Positions 10,665-22,319 are shown, counted from the first letter of the stretch. The stretch: 64,000 nt of DNA from Toxorhynchites rutilus septentrionalis (GCF_029784135.1 NC_073746.1:224763882-224827881), one strand, 5' to 3'. The notes: generated from the sequence alone by a model not told the origin. Numbers and translations: made by a program.

Positions 10665-13600
10665 TTAAGGTGGCGCATTAGGCCTGTTTTGTGGTTGCTG
10701 TAGTGTTCTGCTAGCTAGCATCGGTGTGGCTGACGATACCACCGCTGTGGCACTGGTGCCAGCAGTTTGTTGTGGCACGATATTTACCTTCCTCACAGTG
10801 ATATTACGGTTCAGAATAGCTGGCTTTCTTGTTGTCAACTGGGACAAAGAGTTGGTTTTGATGAGAATGGTATTCGTTCCCGGGATACCGGGAGCGAGCT
10901 GTGGAGATGCAGTGTTTGCACCGAAGATTGCTCCCCGTGACGTGGTGACCGTTGTATTCGGTGCAGTAGTTGCAGCACCGATCGACCGGATTTGTGTTTC
11001 GCCAACTCGCACAAAGTTTTTCATGGTGGTCGTTTTATTGGGATCCACATTTATGATTATCGGTTGAAACTTTTGTTGAGGGACGACCGCTGGCTTGACG
11101 ATAGCATTGTTTAGAATTTCCACCTTCCCACCAGACAGTATTTGGCCAAGATTTCTGGTAACCGCTGTTGGAGTTGTAACTGACGCAGTTTTGGTTAAGG
11201 GATTAGACAGTACCACTTTTGTGTACTTCATTCCGGAAGGTGTACCACCCAATGGTTTCGACGCTGTGGCTGCAGCGATAACATTGGTCGGAACCTGTTT
11301 GATATTATTTTTGTTGATAACTACAACTTTGTTCGATTTCAAAGTTGGCTGCAACGTTATCAATCGATTGACTGGTTCTATTTTACTTGGGATTGAGGTA
11401 GTCGCCGTAGATGTAATGGTCACAATATTTGTTGGTGCTTTGGGGACATCGTATACCTTTTGCGAAGAGCCATCCTGAATGTTACCTTCATTGTCGGCAA
11501 ACACAATCGGAATATCAAAAATGCTGGTATTTGACAAATCGGGCGTATGTGGCGACCTTGTGGAATTTAAAGTTGCAGCCGACGTGGGTGTTGTAGAAGT
11601 CGAAACACCTCCGGAGCTTCGAACAATCGTGAATTTTGTGGGACTAAATGATTGTGATTGTTTCGACTGTGGAGTTGGAGTTGCACTGGGAGGCCTCGGA
11701 GTTACCGAAACTACAGGTTTCGGGGAAGATTTGAGGGTGAAAAACTTTTGCGTTGTTCCGGATGGTTTCAACTGAATAAATTGGTTCGCCGGAATCACTT
11801 TGATGTTTGTAGCCGCCGTTGATTGAGATTGGATCTGTTGAGGTTGCTGTTGCAGATTTGTAGGTTCGCGCTTGATCATCGGAAGAACTATTGGAGAACT
11901 GCCTATACCGGACACTACCTGTGAACCGGGTGTATGGCGAATCTCTAGATTATTGCTATTAGAGGAAATTTGTATATTGGTTACAGGTCCAGGCGTTCTT
12001 GTAACGGATAATCCAGCAGGCTGTTGAGGAAGATACTTGGCTTCAAATTCTGATATCGAAGGGAATCTGAAATAACATTACCTTTTGAACTTCGGGGAGA
12101 ATACTCTGAATGGCTGCATCCAAAGCTTGCTGATTCTGTTTGAGCACTAACTTTTCAGCCTTAGTTTGTTTCTGGGACTTAGATGTTCTTTTAGCAGGTT
12201 GTTTGCTTGTTTTTGTTGCTTTCGTTTGATCTGCCAAGTCCGCGGATAGACTTACTTTACGCTTTCGATTGTACGCTGACGTACCGCTTGTATTGATATT
12301 TCCGCCGGAAGTAATTGAGGCAGGCCTCGCTGTAGCTGCTAAATTGCTGCTATTATTTGAGAGCAGCAAATTAGATTTCTGACCATTCGGATCCTTAATC
12401 GTTTGCTTCGGTCGAGGTGGATTGAGCAGACAGTTTGTAGCAAATTCGGCAACCTCATCCATTACCATGTTATCCACCATAGACTGAGTAACACCCTCAA
12501 TTTTTCGCTTTGATTTGCATACTCGAAGGCAATCGTCAGCCGAACCAACAACAACAAGCGATGTTTGGGCAATCATTTTCTCCCGCAGGAACTCTATTTC
12601 TTCTTGACTGTAAATGTGAATTGCTTTAGGAATATTGCAAAACGATCGTAAACGAAAACTTACCTTGTTCTGGCGGAAAACTGTCCAATTACGAACAACA
12701 CCGGTGCTGTAATATCCGTAATGTGATCATCCGGAGCTCCTCTCGGTCCGTTAACGGTGTTATAAGCAAAACCCAAACCAACAATACAACTCACTGCTTC
12801 GACAAGCCCTACTTGAATCGCTAACGCCGCTCCGGCGTTGAATCCTACCAAAATAATGGGACGATTAGGAGCCTCTTGACGCACATCATGTATTTTTGTA
12901 CGCGTCACGGCTACCATCTGCTCGGAAACGCTTTGGATTGTATGCTTCAAAACCGCAGCTCCTTGTGGAGGCATCGTAATCGGTATGACAGAGGCCATCG
13001 TGGCGAACAGTGAATACCACTTCTGTAATCGTGTACTCGGTGACGTCATATTAGGGCCAGAAGGAACCACTACAATGAATGGCTGCCCGGGAAGTTTCCG
13101 GTTTTTGTGAGCAACAACCGGCTCCCACGGTTTCTTTAAAACCGGACCCAAAAGTTCCTGGTTGATATTCAATGGCCGGCTGAATATCATTTTATCCACC
13201 AAATTAGGCAATTTGGCTTTCAATGTTTGCAAGATGTCAATGTAGGATGCCAAATAGCTCGGTGGTAGATTTTCCATCAACAATCCGTGAATCCACTGCG
13301 TCAGCCGAGGATCCCACGAAACACTGGCCAAAGCCTGTCGTATACGGCTGACGGATTTGTCTATAACCATACGACGGTGTACAGGTTCGTGCTGTTTATC
13401 AGCGATAGTTAATCTTGCCAATCGATCCATATCCAGTAATTTGGTAATCTTACCAAATAATTTAATTTGCTGAACAGACCAACCAAGTCTGAAACATATT
13501 GCGTCAATTAGGTTCCAATAAGATCAACACAATGTTCTTACTTGTTCACTTTTTCCTCCCAATCAATATCCTCTGAGTTGAGATTACGAACCTGTTTCGT

Positions 13601-13813
13601 AATATTCTCGCTCTCCAACATCGCTATTTTTGCGGTCTCTTCATTGTACGATGGTATCGGCGGATTGTATGATTCCTCCAAATCGATCCGCTCGTCATGG
13701 CTGTGGGTATGACAGGAAGGACACGGTGGTGGTCGATGCACCATCAGTGTCCTGGTTGAGGCCACCTGGCTGTTATCCATTGGACGAAAGTCACGTGAAT
13801 AACTGTGTTCCAT
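10665..13813 (-). CDS. KANSL3: KAT8 regulatory NSL complex subunit 3 (NSL3)
   Basis: Four exons on the minus strand: 13813-13542, 13488-12664, 12607-12082, 12020-10665 (992 aa); GT-AG junctions and phases agree. Exon 2 encodes an alpha/beta-hydrolase-like fold; the nucleophile elbow reads GFNAG (about residues 306-310), with Asn where a hydrolase has Ser, as in vertebrate KANSL3 (GWNTG), so it is probably not an enzyme. Exon 3 continues SLVVVGSADDCLR and TQSMVDNMV, typical of the family. Exon 4 is a low-complexity Ser/Thr/Pro/Gln tail of about 450 residues. NSL3 is known as a core part of the MOF-containing NSL histone acetyltransferase complex at housekeeping promoters. The start ATG begins MEHSYSRDF. 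The exon 3/4 junction was chosen at CAACAG (61-nt intron) because the nearer ATTTCAG would leave only 15 nt. Confidence 0.9.
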
Positions 13814-14970
13814 TGTTTACTGTAATAGATGAGCACAATTTTAACTAATCATATCATTCCAATTAGAAACTTAAAACATAAGGTTAACTTTTTTATTTTG
13901 TCACATCAGCAGATCGCCGTTATAAAGAATTACAAACTGGGAGAATTTTCAACAGGAAAATTATTCATGCAAATATACGCACACTGTACGTTGGTTAGGT
14001 TAGTCTCGTTTTCCCTCTTCAGGAAGAGGGAATTATTGATCGTATCGCGCACTGCACAGCAAATACAACTTCAAAAGCTTCATCATATTATTTGAAGGAA
14101 AACAAATTTAAAAAAAGTGTTAATAAGCTGATAAAACGGAATGACTGAATAGGTGTTGCTTTAACACGTAATGGGAAAAATGTCTAGCTTAAGCACAAAT
14201 TTCACGAGCATTTAATAAAAAAACAACAGCTTCATTAGAATTTGACGGCTATTTGATTGCAAAATGTACACTAATGTTTTTGTCAAGGTAACTAGAAGTA
14301 TATCATAAGGTAGGCCAACTTACTAAAACCAAGATGCCTAGAAGTGTATCCTAAGGTGGGCCAACTTGCTAAAACCACTCTTCAGCCATCTTGGAAGTCT
14401 ACTGTATTTTGTTTGTAAACAAAACACAATACGCTTGTGCCCAAGCCCACTCGTGATCAGTCTGTCTCTTTCACGCTTCAAGCAAATATTTCCCCTTCTG
14501 CTTTCTTCCGTACTGTTTTCATATACTGCTCCTCTAACCCACTTAGTGACGAAACGGCCTCACCTAGTACCATAGACCCGTCCAAGATGTGTGGAATGAA
14601 GATGTAACCGTGTCGTCAATAACTGCACGAGGGGAAACGGTATAAATATACAGAGGACTGTAGAAAGGGATTTGACTGCAAATAGAGATGTCTAAATTTT
14701 TCGTTCATTCAACTGTCGATTAATCGTGGGGTCATTTTTAAATATTCGATTCATTCGAATAATTGTTTTTCAGTATTCGATTAACCGAGCGAATATTTAT
14801 TTCTTGTAATCAAAAAGAACAGACATATTTGTAATAAAAAAGTATGATGTCATAATTTTAAAAGTTACATTAAATATAATTTTGAGATAAACATGGTGCA
14901 GAATAATTGTTTTTGAATGAAATTGTATTTTAGTATATTGATAAATTTACCATTTCATGATTTTTTGAGG
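13814..14970. other. Upstream region of KANSL3
   Basis: Probably holds the KANSL3 promoter (near 13820-14000); no TATA is apparent. Near 14690-14790 lies a TTCGATTAATCG-type inverted repeat also seen at 27180-27300. No supported gene. Confidence 0.35.
14292..14383 (+). repeat. 46-bp tandem duplication (two copies)
   Basis: CTAGAAGTATATCATAAGG and CTAGAAGTGTATCCTAAGG start 46 bases apart, each followed by a similar GGCCAACTT.CTAAAACC. Six or so differences between units. Confidence 0.8.
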
Positions 14971-15088
14971 ACGATTCACATACAACATCCACGTCACGTT
15001 CACGTTCCGTCACGTCACGTTGCGTCAATTATTCTACCATGAACGGGACGGAACGTGAACGTGACGTGGATATTGTATGTGAATCGCA
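14971..15088. mobile_element. Small MITE with about 40-bp inverted ends
   Basis: The left arm starts CGATTCACATACAACATCC, and the right arm is its complement with one or two changes. The arms are rich in ACGTGACG-type repeats. A second, rearranged member lies at 16876-17027. Confidence 0.85.
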
Positions 15089-15149
15089 CTTAAGTCGCGC
15101 TACCGTATTGTATCTATCGTGGACCCGTCTTGGGTTTTTGTATATTAAA

Positions 15150-16283
15150 CAAGCTGAACCGCAAACGTTGTTTTGCCATATAAATTATTTCTAATGAATA
15201 TATTGGTAGTTAAATAAAGAATAACTAAATTTCTTTTTTTAAATATGATAGAATAACGACGAAACGATTTGTGTTTGAAGTTTATGCTGCTGGAAATGAA
15301 GGTGCGCATTGTCATTCGATAAACAAACGTGACACGTTTGTGAATCTTGCGTTCATTTTGTGTTTGGCATACCGTGTGATGGGGCGCCAAGACGATATCC
15401 GCTAACAAAATAAAAAAAAACCATTTCTTCTCTCGAATCAATGTATTTCATTAACGTAAATGTAAAATGAAAAAAAAGTAATATATTTTTGTCGTAAAGT
15501 AGAAAAATTATACAAAATTAGAATTATATCGTCGTTTTCTAGATGAACGGTTAATTTATGATTGCTGGATTCCGTTCATGAATCGGGAAACCAAAGATAT
15601 GAGATGATTCAACCGAAAATATCCTGTAATGTGTAGGACCGAATACGTGTAATACCAGGGACAGACATACAGCTGTACTTGCGTTATACGTGTACAGCGT
15701 TGTACAGGTACCATCGTACCATGACAGCCATACTTTGGATGTACATTGTACCGTATGTCAAACTGACAATCAGATATTTTTCCAATTGGCGTTTTATCAG
15801 GATTGATGACAATAGCATGATTACCGCCTTGCAATCCGGACATGTGTGATTTGAATAATTTCAATAAATTATTGTGCTCATTCAAAAAGACTATCAGTTC
15901 ACCGGCGACGCACCTCACGAAAATTCGATGAAGTGGAAATTTAACAATATAAATAAACTCGTCTTGTTTGAAAAACGAATTACGATTAAATTAATTGAAA
16001 ATTGTTTATACAAAAAAAACTCAAATCGGGATTGGAAGTAAACGATGGGGGGTGAGAATTTTGGGTTAGATATATTTTGAAGCCATATAAAAGAAAAAAA
16101 TAGGTCCACCCTAACCGGTGTTAAATATACGGTAATCGGTATATTATTGGTATCATATATAGTTTACGACCTATTCTCATGCGTACCAAGTATTTTGTGT
16201 ATGATTTTATGAAAATCGGTCGAGCCGTTTAGACGAAGTTCGACCACGAACATCGTGACACGAGATTTATATATATATATAGA
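15150..16283 (-). mobile_element. Helitron-like element (non-autonomous), minus strand
   Basis: Read on the minus strand it starts TCTATATATATATAAATCTC and ends GCGGTTCAGCTTG, an altered version of the CCGGGTCAGCTAG terminus. Its 3' half aligns with 24709-24910 plus 26641-26790. No Rep/helicase coding is seen. A GACAGACATAC MITE is inserted at about 15656-15765. The Helitron assignment rests on end motifs only. Confidence 0.5.
15656..15765. mobile_element. GACAGACATAC-type MITE
   Basis: Shares GACAGACATAC, GTGTACA.CGTTGTACAGG and GTACCATGACA with 24285-24482. The ends are inverted (GACAGACATAC against GTATGTCAAACTGAC). Confidence 0.55.
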
Positions 16284-16287
16284 CTAG

Positions 16288-16870
16288 ATGTGCATAGTCA
16301 ATTTTACGAATTTTTAAAATGATCTCAAATATTTTCCAAAGTACTCTATCATTCTAATTTGGGTGAAGACAAACTCACAATATATATGGACGATATAGAT
16401 CTGATCAACCGTTCTCTCGTGATGATGAGTTATACGTACGTGGGAAAAACTCTCTTTTATATATAAAGATGTGCACAGCCATTTTTTCCGAATTTTTCAA
16501 ATGATCTCAAATATTTTCCAAAGTACTCTATCATTCTAATTTGGGTGAAGACAAACTCACAATATATATGGACGACATAGATCTGATCAACCGTTCTCTC
16601 GTGATGATGAGTTATACGTACGTGGGAAAAACTCTCTTTTATATATAAAGATGTGCATAGCCATTTTTTCCGAATTTTTCAAATCATCTCAAATATTTTC
16701 CAAAGTACTCTATCATTCTAATTTGGGTGAAGACAAACTCACAAAATATATGGACGACGTAGATCTGATCAACCGTTCTACAGTGACGATGAGTTATACG
16801 TACGTGGGAAAAAGTCTCTGTTATATATAAAGATGTGCATAGTCAATTTTTTCGAATTTTTCCAAGCAGT
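16288..16870 (+). repeat. Tandem array, unit about 181 bp, three copies plus a partial
   Basis: Unit starts (GATGTGCA) fall at 16288, 16468, 16650 and 16832, giving periods of 180, 182 and 182. Units differ by a few bases. The unit contains TATACGTACGTGGGAAAAA and CTTTTATATATAAAGATGTG. Isolated end pieces recur near 17030, 17735 and 18335, so the array was once longer or was broken by insertions. Confidence 0.9.
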
Positions 16871-16875
16871 TCTTA

Positions 16876-17027
16876 TGCAAACATACACATACACCGGCAA
16901 CGGGAACTTCGACTTGCCGTTGCTGGTGTATGTGAATGCTTCAATAGGAATTCCATGGAAGAATAATTGACGCAACGTGACGTGACGGAACGTGAACGTG
17001 ACGTGATGTTGTATGTGAATCGCACTT
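16876..17027. mobile_element. Rearranged MITE related to 14971-15088
   Basis: Positions about 16966-17025 are the complement of the left half of the 14971 MITE. The left part is a separate hairpin with arms CATACACATACACCGGCAA and its complement. It sits between the tandem array and a stray unit end, so it probably inserted in the array. Confidence 0.6.
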
Positions 17028-17090
17028 TATACGTACGTGGGAAAAACCAAGGCGGTATAATAAGGTGGAACGTTATGTCAGAACTGCTGT

Positions 17091-17441
17091 TCAGCCATTA
17101 CTTGAGTTCGAATTGACAGCGACCAAACGAACGGCTAGAGTTTTCCGAGAAAGAGGATAACAAATAGCATGCAATGATGAGTGCATACCGCTATGTGTTT
17201 GCTGCGCATAAACGTTGGTTTTGTTTACGCTGTTGGCATCATTGTCTGTGACTGCTGCAAGTTGTTGTCTGCATTGCTGTTTTACGGAATGTGAGGGTTG
17301 TTGTTGTTGCTGCTGGGATTGGCAATTCAGCGATTGTGGGAGCTTTGCTAGTGGGTATATGAAAGGGTCACTACCGGCGGGCTTGTGCCATACTGCTCTA
17401 AGTTCCATTCGCTTTGGTGGAATTAGTCGTTGGCGACCCAT
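17091..17441 (-). CDS. Possible small ORF or exon with a polyglutamine run
   Basis: 116 codons from ATG with QSQQQQQQPSHSVKQQ and other Gln/Asn-rich sequence. I do not recognise it; no domain, no detectable splice partner, and flanked by fragments of the tandem array. It may be a displaced exon or chance. Low confidence. Confidence 0.15.
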   Translation of the reverse strand: MGRQRLIPPKRMELRAVWHKPAGSDPFIYPLAKLPQSLNCQSQQQQQQPSHSVKQQCRQQLAAVTDNDANSVNKTNVYAQQTHSGMHSSLHAICYPLSRKTLAVRLVAVNSNSSNG

Positions 17442-19279
17442 TAGGATTGAGTGATAGCGATACGCTGTGGATATCCATGCATATCATTTCCCGGCGACTG
17501 CTGCTTTATCTGGAGATTCACCTGATCGTACGGGTTGTGAGACACAACAGCTAGTTCGATTAAAACCGGCCAAGCGTATGTATATGTTGGTGTGGACCGC
17601 TATGTAGCATACAAATTAGACCTGCTTTGTTTATAAACAAAAATAGTCGCAGTCACTTTTTATCCCCTCACGCATCTTCCATGCCTTATCATCATACTGT
17701 CGAAAACGAACCACCTGTCAATTCCAGCTCCTTGGGAAAAACTCTCTTTTATACAAGATGCTGAACTATAGGTGTTTCGTTCTTGGGACTTTCAGGACAT
17801 GACGTGAGACGAGTAGCGAGACGTAACTTTCAGAAATATTTACTTTTTGTTTGGGTGTGTGGTTATGATATCAATGTCAACTCGCTAAGGAAAATAATTG
17901 AAGGAAAAAATAAGCAAATATATATTCTCGTGGAATATAGTGCACAACCTCCTTTTGCTCTAGCCAATTACTTGTAACGGCCCTTTCCGGATCTTCTTCC
18001 CGGTATATGCACAGCATTCTCCTCCTCCCTAACGAATTCAGTGGAGCCACAATCAGCGTTATTTTTTGTCACCATCGCCGTAAGCTGATAGTACTCTTTT
18101 CCCCGCCGATGGGATCCAAACAGAAGTACATTTTGCTTAGAAAGAATGGCGAAAAGCTAAAAAACATCCTTCTGCACTGTTATGATTCTACAATAAAGCG
18201 CGAGCAGCTATTTTGCCAATGAATGCATTTGTCACCAAAAGATACGATTTGTTTTGTAAACAAATTTGTTTTTTCACGAGCAATGGCCGAACAGCAATTT
18301 TGACATTGCGGTCCACCTATAGTACAACACCTTGCGTTTATATATAAAGATACGCGATATATATAATAGATGGGAAATGTAATCCATGAAGCGTTAAATT
18401 GAAAGATAGGAATAAAATACAGGGATTCACCCATATTTGGGGGTCATCCAAATTCCACGTGGATAACTTTAGGGGTGTAGGGTTTACGAAAACTTCCACG
18501 TTTGTCCACCGTGAGGGGGAAGGGGTATAGATTGATTTTAAAGAATCTTGCATTATCATTATCGATCAGAATTGAGACGCTATTATCGGCAGGATTAAGA
18601 CGCCACCAAAGAATGTTAGAATGTTGTAATATTAAAAATTCACGACATTGTTTTCAATGTTTCGATTCAGCTTCCACTCTCAATGTAAAACCGCTTCGTT
18701 TATGTTTTTTAACATCTCGAATAGCAAATTCTTTCTTCGGGACCTTATTTTTTAAGGAGTCTCATAAGGTGGCACTGGTTGTCCGGAGGTCAAATATATG
18801 ACACTTTTTCACCCATGATAGTGCGAAAAAAGATAGAACTCTCCAAGCTTTGGCTGCGAAAATCGCGTTGCTTTGACAGGAGACACTACATACATCAGAC
18901 AGGTGGAACAATATATGTTAGATGGGTGGAACGATATATCGGAATAAATGTTCAGCTCTATACATATGAAACGCTTCATCAAGTGAGAGCTGAGTCGATC
19001 ACCTATTGCAAGCTTATTACTGCATAATCATAATTATTTTTATACATTTTTTCGATATTCGATTGAATTTGTTAGTTTTTCAATGATTAATTAGCAGGGA
19101 TTTTATACTTGCATTAACACTTCTAGCGATATGATTTTGTTCCACCAATCTAGTACGATCTTGTACATAACAAATAATGGCAGTACGATTAGGGGCGAGA
19201 TGAAGGATAGAAGGTGGGAAGATTCACAGGTTTTAGTCGTGTTGAACTTTGATTGTGTTAGTAGCCAGGAAGATAGGAA
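17442..19279. other. Unassigned transposon-rich sequence
   Basis: Stray ends of the 181-bp unit near 17735 and 18335; CCCCC-rich segments around 18420-18520 with inverted CCACGTGGA/TTCCACG that resemble a MITE. No supported gene. Confidence 0.35.
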
Positions 19280-19284
19280 GTTCA

Positions 19285-19702
19285 TGTTGGCGCGTTCCTC
19301 AGCGCCAAGGCAGTGGACTGTATAAGTGGAAGACTGGTCAACTGCGTGGAAATAAAACTCTTTCTCCGCCTTGAAAAAGGCAGGCAATGGTTTCCACAGC
19401 AGTCTACTAGCCAGATATCGATGGTGCGAAGGTTTGCTCGGAAGGCAAGAGTGCAGAATGGAAATCAAAAAACACTGGTACTTTTCTCCTAGGTTTTATT
19501 TAACGATGTTACAATATAACGTGTAAAAACTGAATACCTTAATTCCTCGACCGCCACATCATTTTATGTGAAAGTGAACGTGTGGCGCTAGCGATGTAAT
19601 TCGGTGCGCAGTGCTGTCGGCGATGAATAAATCTGCCCCGCGCATGCGCTCAATGTGTGCATCGATGACGTCATTCCGGAGCGGTCGAATCGGGCGCGAA
19701 CA
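19285..19702 (-). repeat. 3' LTR of the BEL element
   Basis: 418 bp, matching the other LTR base for base as far as I can compare. The body next to it (19703 onward, minus strand) ends GGCGGGAGTA, a plausible polypurine tract. The gag-pro ORF runs about 30 nt into it before its stop. Confidence 0.92.
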
Positions 19703-21938
19703 TACTCCCGCCGGGCTGGCAAGAATTTACTGAAGAATTGATGGTGTTGCCGTCAATAGGATGAACGAATTTGGTCGAGTTTAATTGTCTGCATACTGAG
19801 TCTCGAATCCTGATACTTGTTGCTCCTAGTAATTTATTGGGACCTCGGCTGGACAGCGAATTTCTCACTAACTGGCTGGGTTTTTGGGGTTTTGTAAATA
19901 TCGGCGTATGTCTCTTCTTGATTGCTGGAACGATATGAACGGTTGTCAGCTTATGCTGCGGTTTCTCGTCATCGGGGATGTCATTCGTGGTTTCTGATAT
20001 GTATTTGATACTAAGGTAACCTTGGGCATAACAAGATGATTTGCAATGATCGGTTTTCTTCTGCAGATTTCTTTCCGGTGGAAGGAAGCGTCGTATTGTC
20101 GGATTCCGGTTGTTTTCATTATCTTGAAACGATACTCGCGATGGCTGGGTTACCACATATCTCCTAGTGTCGTCTATATTGATCATTGGCTGGAATAACT
20201 TCTCGCGCTTCGGAACCGTTGGTACTGCGGAAATTACTTCGGTGCCAACAAAACATTGTTGAATGTTGGAAAAGTCGATATCGCCGGCAACTACCCATCC
20301 GAGATGCGTTTCAAGTAACTCCGGCAGGTTGTCGCCTAGTTGGAGGCGCCCGGCCTTCAACATATCGATGGCTCCTGGGTGGTTGAAGTTTGGATCTGCG
20401 AGGGGTAGGTTTCTATCAATCGGCCATGATGAAACGTTTATTTTTATTGCTGGGATTGCTTCCGTTATAGTTGGAACCACTAAACATTCGACATCAGTGC
20501 CGAAATTGGAGTGTGTCGATTTTATTTGCACCATCACTTTTTCCTTGGCGAAGGTTTCGGCTCCACCGATTCCTGCAATGGGTACTCGTGCTGGTCGTCG
20601 AGTGACAAACAAACGGTCAACTAAATCTTTGTGAATGAAGTTCACTTGCGATCCACTATCCAGTAAAACTCGGCAAGTTGTTGTGCGTCCACGATTGTCC
20701 TTGAGTTGAACTATAGCCGTCATGAGCATCACTGTTCTAGCACCCCTGTGACAACTGCAGGAAACGACGGTATTGGTGATTGGCTCGAATTCATGGGGTT
20801 CATCCGTCGTGACCGAACGGGAATGGTGTTGTTCTTGTAACTTGTAATCAAAAAGCTGTTCCTCTGTATACGATGGCTCTTGGTGCAATAGAGTGTGGTG
20901 CTTTCGCTGGCAACGAGAGCAGGTCTTCTTGGATGAGCAGTCAAGTGTGCGATGTCCTGGACGGAGACAGTTGAAGCAGATTTTCAAGTTTTTTACCTTC
21001 TCATAACGCTGATCCGGAGATAGCTTGTGTAATTCTGGACACTCGAAATGACGATGATTTTCTTTGCATAAAAGGCAGGATTCAGCTGTTGTATATGATT
21101 TCTGATTCGACTGCTTAGAACTCACGAACGGCTTGATTTGTGTCTGTTTCGGTGTAGCCTGGTATCGGTTTTGGAATCTTTCCAATATCTGACATTCGCT
21201 TCGAAGAAAAGCTACAGTGTCTTTCAGGTTCGGTAATGTGGCGTGCTGCTGGTTTCTCTCCCAAAGCTGCAGTGTTTGGTCGTCCAATCGTGACGTTAGG
21301 ATTTTCGTTAGAATGAGGTCTGAAAGTTCATCCACTTCTAGCCCCTGGTACTCAAGTCCACCAACGTGGCGATTAAACGTTTTCACCAGCTCGAGTAAAT
21401 CCTTTTGGTTTCGCTTGGTCATCGGCTTCAAATCAAGCAATCCGTCGATATGTGTGTCGACGATCACTCTCGGATTTTCGTACTGGTCGATGAGCTGCTG
21501 CCATGTTTGCTGGAAGTTGTTGTCCAGAACCATCTTTGCTGTGATCCAACCCGCTGCATCGTCTTTTAGAGCCTTGTCGAGATGGTGCAGTTTAACTGCA
21601 TCGGAATCTCCACTGCGAGCGAAAATATCCTCAAACATCGTGCGGAACTTCGGCCAGTTCTCCACTTTGCCGTCGAAGGTTGGTACAGGAGCTCTGATTG
21701 GTTGTTGGACAATAATGTTGGGACTCGAAACTGGTTGTTTGTTATTGCTGGCAGGCGAAAGTGACTCGGTGAGTTGCTCCAACAAAATGAGAGTGTTTGT
21801 ATGAAGCGCATCAAATTCATTCAACACTTCACCTTCCGCCTCGTTGTCAGATGATACGGTGGCTGCAAGTATTTCACGATGTACTTCTGTGAACTCCTTG
21901 TAATGAAGCTCCAGTTTCTTCGCGAACACCTTCAGCAA
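19671..21938 (-). CDS. BEL/Pao gag-protease polyprotein, RT to integrase missing
   Basis: Open frame of 755 codons. The first in-frame codon shown is TTG; no ATG is in frame back to the stop at 21957, so translation probably enters from the upstream frame. Residues about 80-260 are the gag-like DUF1759 region; zinc knuckles follow (CLLCKENHRHFEC near 288, CFNCLRPGHRTLDC at 321-334, CSRC...H near 340). Protease active site LLDSGS is at about 425-430. LLETHLGWVVAG near 541-552 is the usual link before RT, but the next about 150 residues are unrelated or rearranged and the frame closes with the normal C-terminal motif. Full BEL polyproteins are roughly 1,700 aa, so about 1,000 residues are missing. 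Confidence 0.85.
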   Translation of the reverse strand: MLKVFAKKLELHYKEFTEVHREILAATVSSDNEAEGEVLNEFDALHTNTLILLEQLTESLSPASNNKQPVSSPNIIVQQPIRAPVPTFDGKVENWPKFRTMFEDIFARSGDSDAVKLHHLDKALKDDAAGWITAKMVLDNNFQQTWQQLIDQYENPRVIVDTHIDGLLDLKPMTKRNQKDLLELVKTFNRHVGGLEYQGLEVDELSDLILTKILTSRLDDQTLQLWERNQQHATLPNLKDTVAFLRSECQILERFQNRYQATPKQTQIKPFVSSKQSNQKSYTTAESCLLCKENHRHFECPELHKLSPDQRYEKVKNLKICFNCLRPGHRTLDCSSKKTCSRCQRKHHTLLHQEPSYTEEQLFDYKLQEQHHSRSVTTDEPHEFEPITNTVVSCSCHRGARTVMLMTAIVQLKDNRGRTTTCRVLLDSGSQVNFIHKDLVDRLFVTRRPARVPIAGIGGAETFAKEKVMVQIKSTHSNFGTDVECLVVPTITEAIPAIKINVSSWPIDRNLPLADPNFNHPGAIDMLKAGRLQLGDNLPELLETHLGWVVAGDIDFSNIQQCFVGTEVISAVPTVPKREKLFQPMINIDDTRRYVVTQPSRVSFQDNENNRNPTIRRFLPPERNLQKKTDHCKSSCYAQGYLSIKYISETTNDIPDDEKPQHKLTTVHIVPAIKKRHTPIFTKPQKPSQLVRNSLSSRGPNKLLGATSIRIRDSVCRQLNSTKFVHPIDGNTINSSVNSCQPGGSMFAPDSTAPE

Positions 21939-21946
21939 TGATGTGC

Positions 21947-22201
21947 TTATTTGTTGTTATTTTCGGCTTCCTCAAGATGGTGACTAATCATTTTTATTTT
22001 CCTGGTGATCTGCTGACGCTGGTAGCATAATTTTTCTCTGGAATCCACTGCTTCTTTCTTCGTTGGTGTGGCAGCTTTCACCTGCTGTCGCTGACAGCAT
22101 AAGGATTCTCTGGAATCTTCCTCCTTCTTCGATGGTGTGGCGGCTTCTTTATTCGAATCTCGGTCGGATTTCGGTGTGTGTCGTACTCTCGGCATTCTCA
22201 A
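21947..22201 (-). CDS. N-terminal gag leader of the BEL element (frame-shifted from main ORF)
   Basis: 84 codons from ATG, charged, with a duplicated segment (AATPSKKEEDSRESLCCQRQ then AATPTKKEAVDSREKLCYQR). It ends in ENNNK-stop while the main gag frame, one base off, reads QQISTSLLKVFAKK over the same place. In related elements these parts are one gag N-terminus, so this is either a length change in the CAA/AAC run or a programmed shift. Confidence 0.5.
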   Translation of the reverse strand: MRMPRVRHTPKSDRDSNKEAATPSKKEEDSRESLCCQRQQVKAATPTKKEAVDSREKLCYQRQQITRKIKMISHHLEEAENNNK

Positions 22202-22300
22202 CGTTTTCTTACGCGATTTCCGGTTTACTTTTTCCCTATCTGACTTCCGTTCGCAACACTCTCACCGGATAACCAATTCGCATAGCACGTTGATTCAAGA

Positions 22301-22317
22301 TCCGGTTCGAAGGACCA
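22301..22317 (-). other. Primer-binding site of the BEL element
   Basis: On the minus strand TGGTCCTTCGAACCGGA begins two bases after the 5' LTR. TGG pairs with a tRNA CCA end, and TTCGAACC pairs with a T-loop-like sequence. Which tRNA is unknown. Confidence 0.65.
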
Positions 22318-22319
22318 TA

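Noticed and set aside
10726..11775. Three plus-strand ORFs of 98-127 codons
   Set aside because: They lie opposite the low-complexity last exon of KANSL3; shadows of that gene.
12043..12090. A 15-nt intron (GTAATG...ATTTCAG) in KANSL3
   Set aside because: Too short to be spliced, and it leads to a stop. Using CAACAG at 12021 gives 61 nt and keeps the frame.
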